DNA from: Chloroflexota bacterium | GTDB taxonomy: Bacteria; Chloroflexota; Anaerolineae; CG2-30-64-16 | NCBI GenBank assembly: GCA_029555885.1 | Contig: JAKPQT010000147.1 | Span: forward strand, 1-6,267 | Length of the DNA stretch: 6,267 nt | Direction of reading: 5' to 3' | Shown: piece after piece, positions 6,247 to 6,267 of the stretch | Position numbering within the stretch: the first letter of the stretch is position 1 | Layout of the letters: every line of letters begins with the position of its first letter | The notes under the pieces: generated by a model | Database searches by the model: none | What the model was told of the DNA's origin: nothing | What the model saw: only the letters and a program-made list of their open reading frames with translations | Position numbers and translations under genes: made by a program

Positions 6247-6267
6247 GGCGGCCGCAACGTGGCCGCC
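6247..6267 (+). repeat. GC-rich inverted repeat 12 nt after atpA
   Basis: GGCGGCC (6247-6253) and GGCCGCC (6261-6267) are perfect 7-bp complements around a 7-nt loop, GCAACGT. The stem ends at the window edge, so a longer stem or a following T-run cannot be judged. It could be an intercistronic hairpin between atpA and the expected atpG, part of a dispersed GC-rich repeat, or a terminator. The last is least likely inside this operon. Confidence 0.6.

Overview
The window is an ordinary, GC-rich bacterial chromosome segment with every gene on the + strand. It carries the 5' part of an F-type (F1Fo) ATP synthase operon, preceded by a two-gene unit. The layout is: partial MFS transporter (2-1141), AIM24/TIGR00266-family protein (1119-1865), promoter region (1866-1975), AtpI/AtpZ-like assembly protein (1976-2257), atpB/subunit a (2263-3246), atpE/subunit c (3274-3492), an 83-nt heptamer-repeat hairpin region (3493-3575), atpF/subunit b (3588-4085), atpH/subunit delta (4082-4618), a 101-nt gap (4619-4719), atpA/subunit alpha (4720-6234), and a GC-rich hairpin at the right edge (6247-6267). 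The gamma, beta and epsilon genes (atpG, atpD, atpC) would be expected just beyond the window but are not visible.

Taxonomy cannot be fixed without a search. The gene order with an AtpI/AtpZ gene ahead of atpB, the long subunit a, the 72-residue c subunit with an RNP loop, the lack of a second b-type gene, the high GC content and the degenerate intergenic heptamers are compatible with a Chloroflexota-type bacterium. This is a low-to-moderate confidence inference from general family resemblance.

The genes form two transcriptional groups. The MFS and AIM24-like genes overlap by 23 bp and look translationally coupled. The ATP synthase genes follow a good extended -10 promoter at 1915-1943. Within this operon the membrane sector comes first (a, c, b), then the stalk subunit delta, then the catalytic-head subunit alpha. 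The key residues are intact: the subunit a arginine, the subunit c carboxylate, the alpha Walker A/B motifs and the alpha arginine. The c subunit lacks the polar ligands of Na+-binding rings, so the enzyme is most likely proton-coupled.

I found no clearly new biological system. The most interesting non-coding element is the gap between atpE and atpF. It is built of degenerate 7-nt units in two opposed arms that can fold into alternative hairpins, one ending directly at the atpF Shine-Dalgarno. This may help set the c:b expression ratio. Start codons also vary along the operon (GTG, GTG or TTG, ATG, TTG, ATG, ATG), which roughly fits subunit stoichiometry. No stretch longer than 300 bases lacks a gene.
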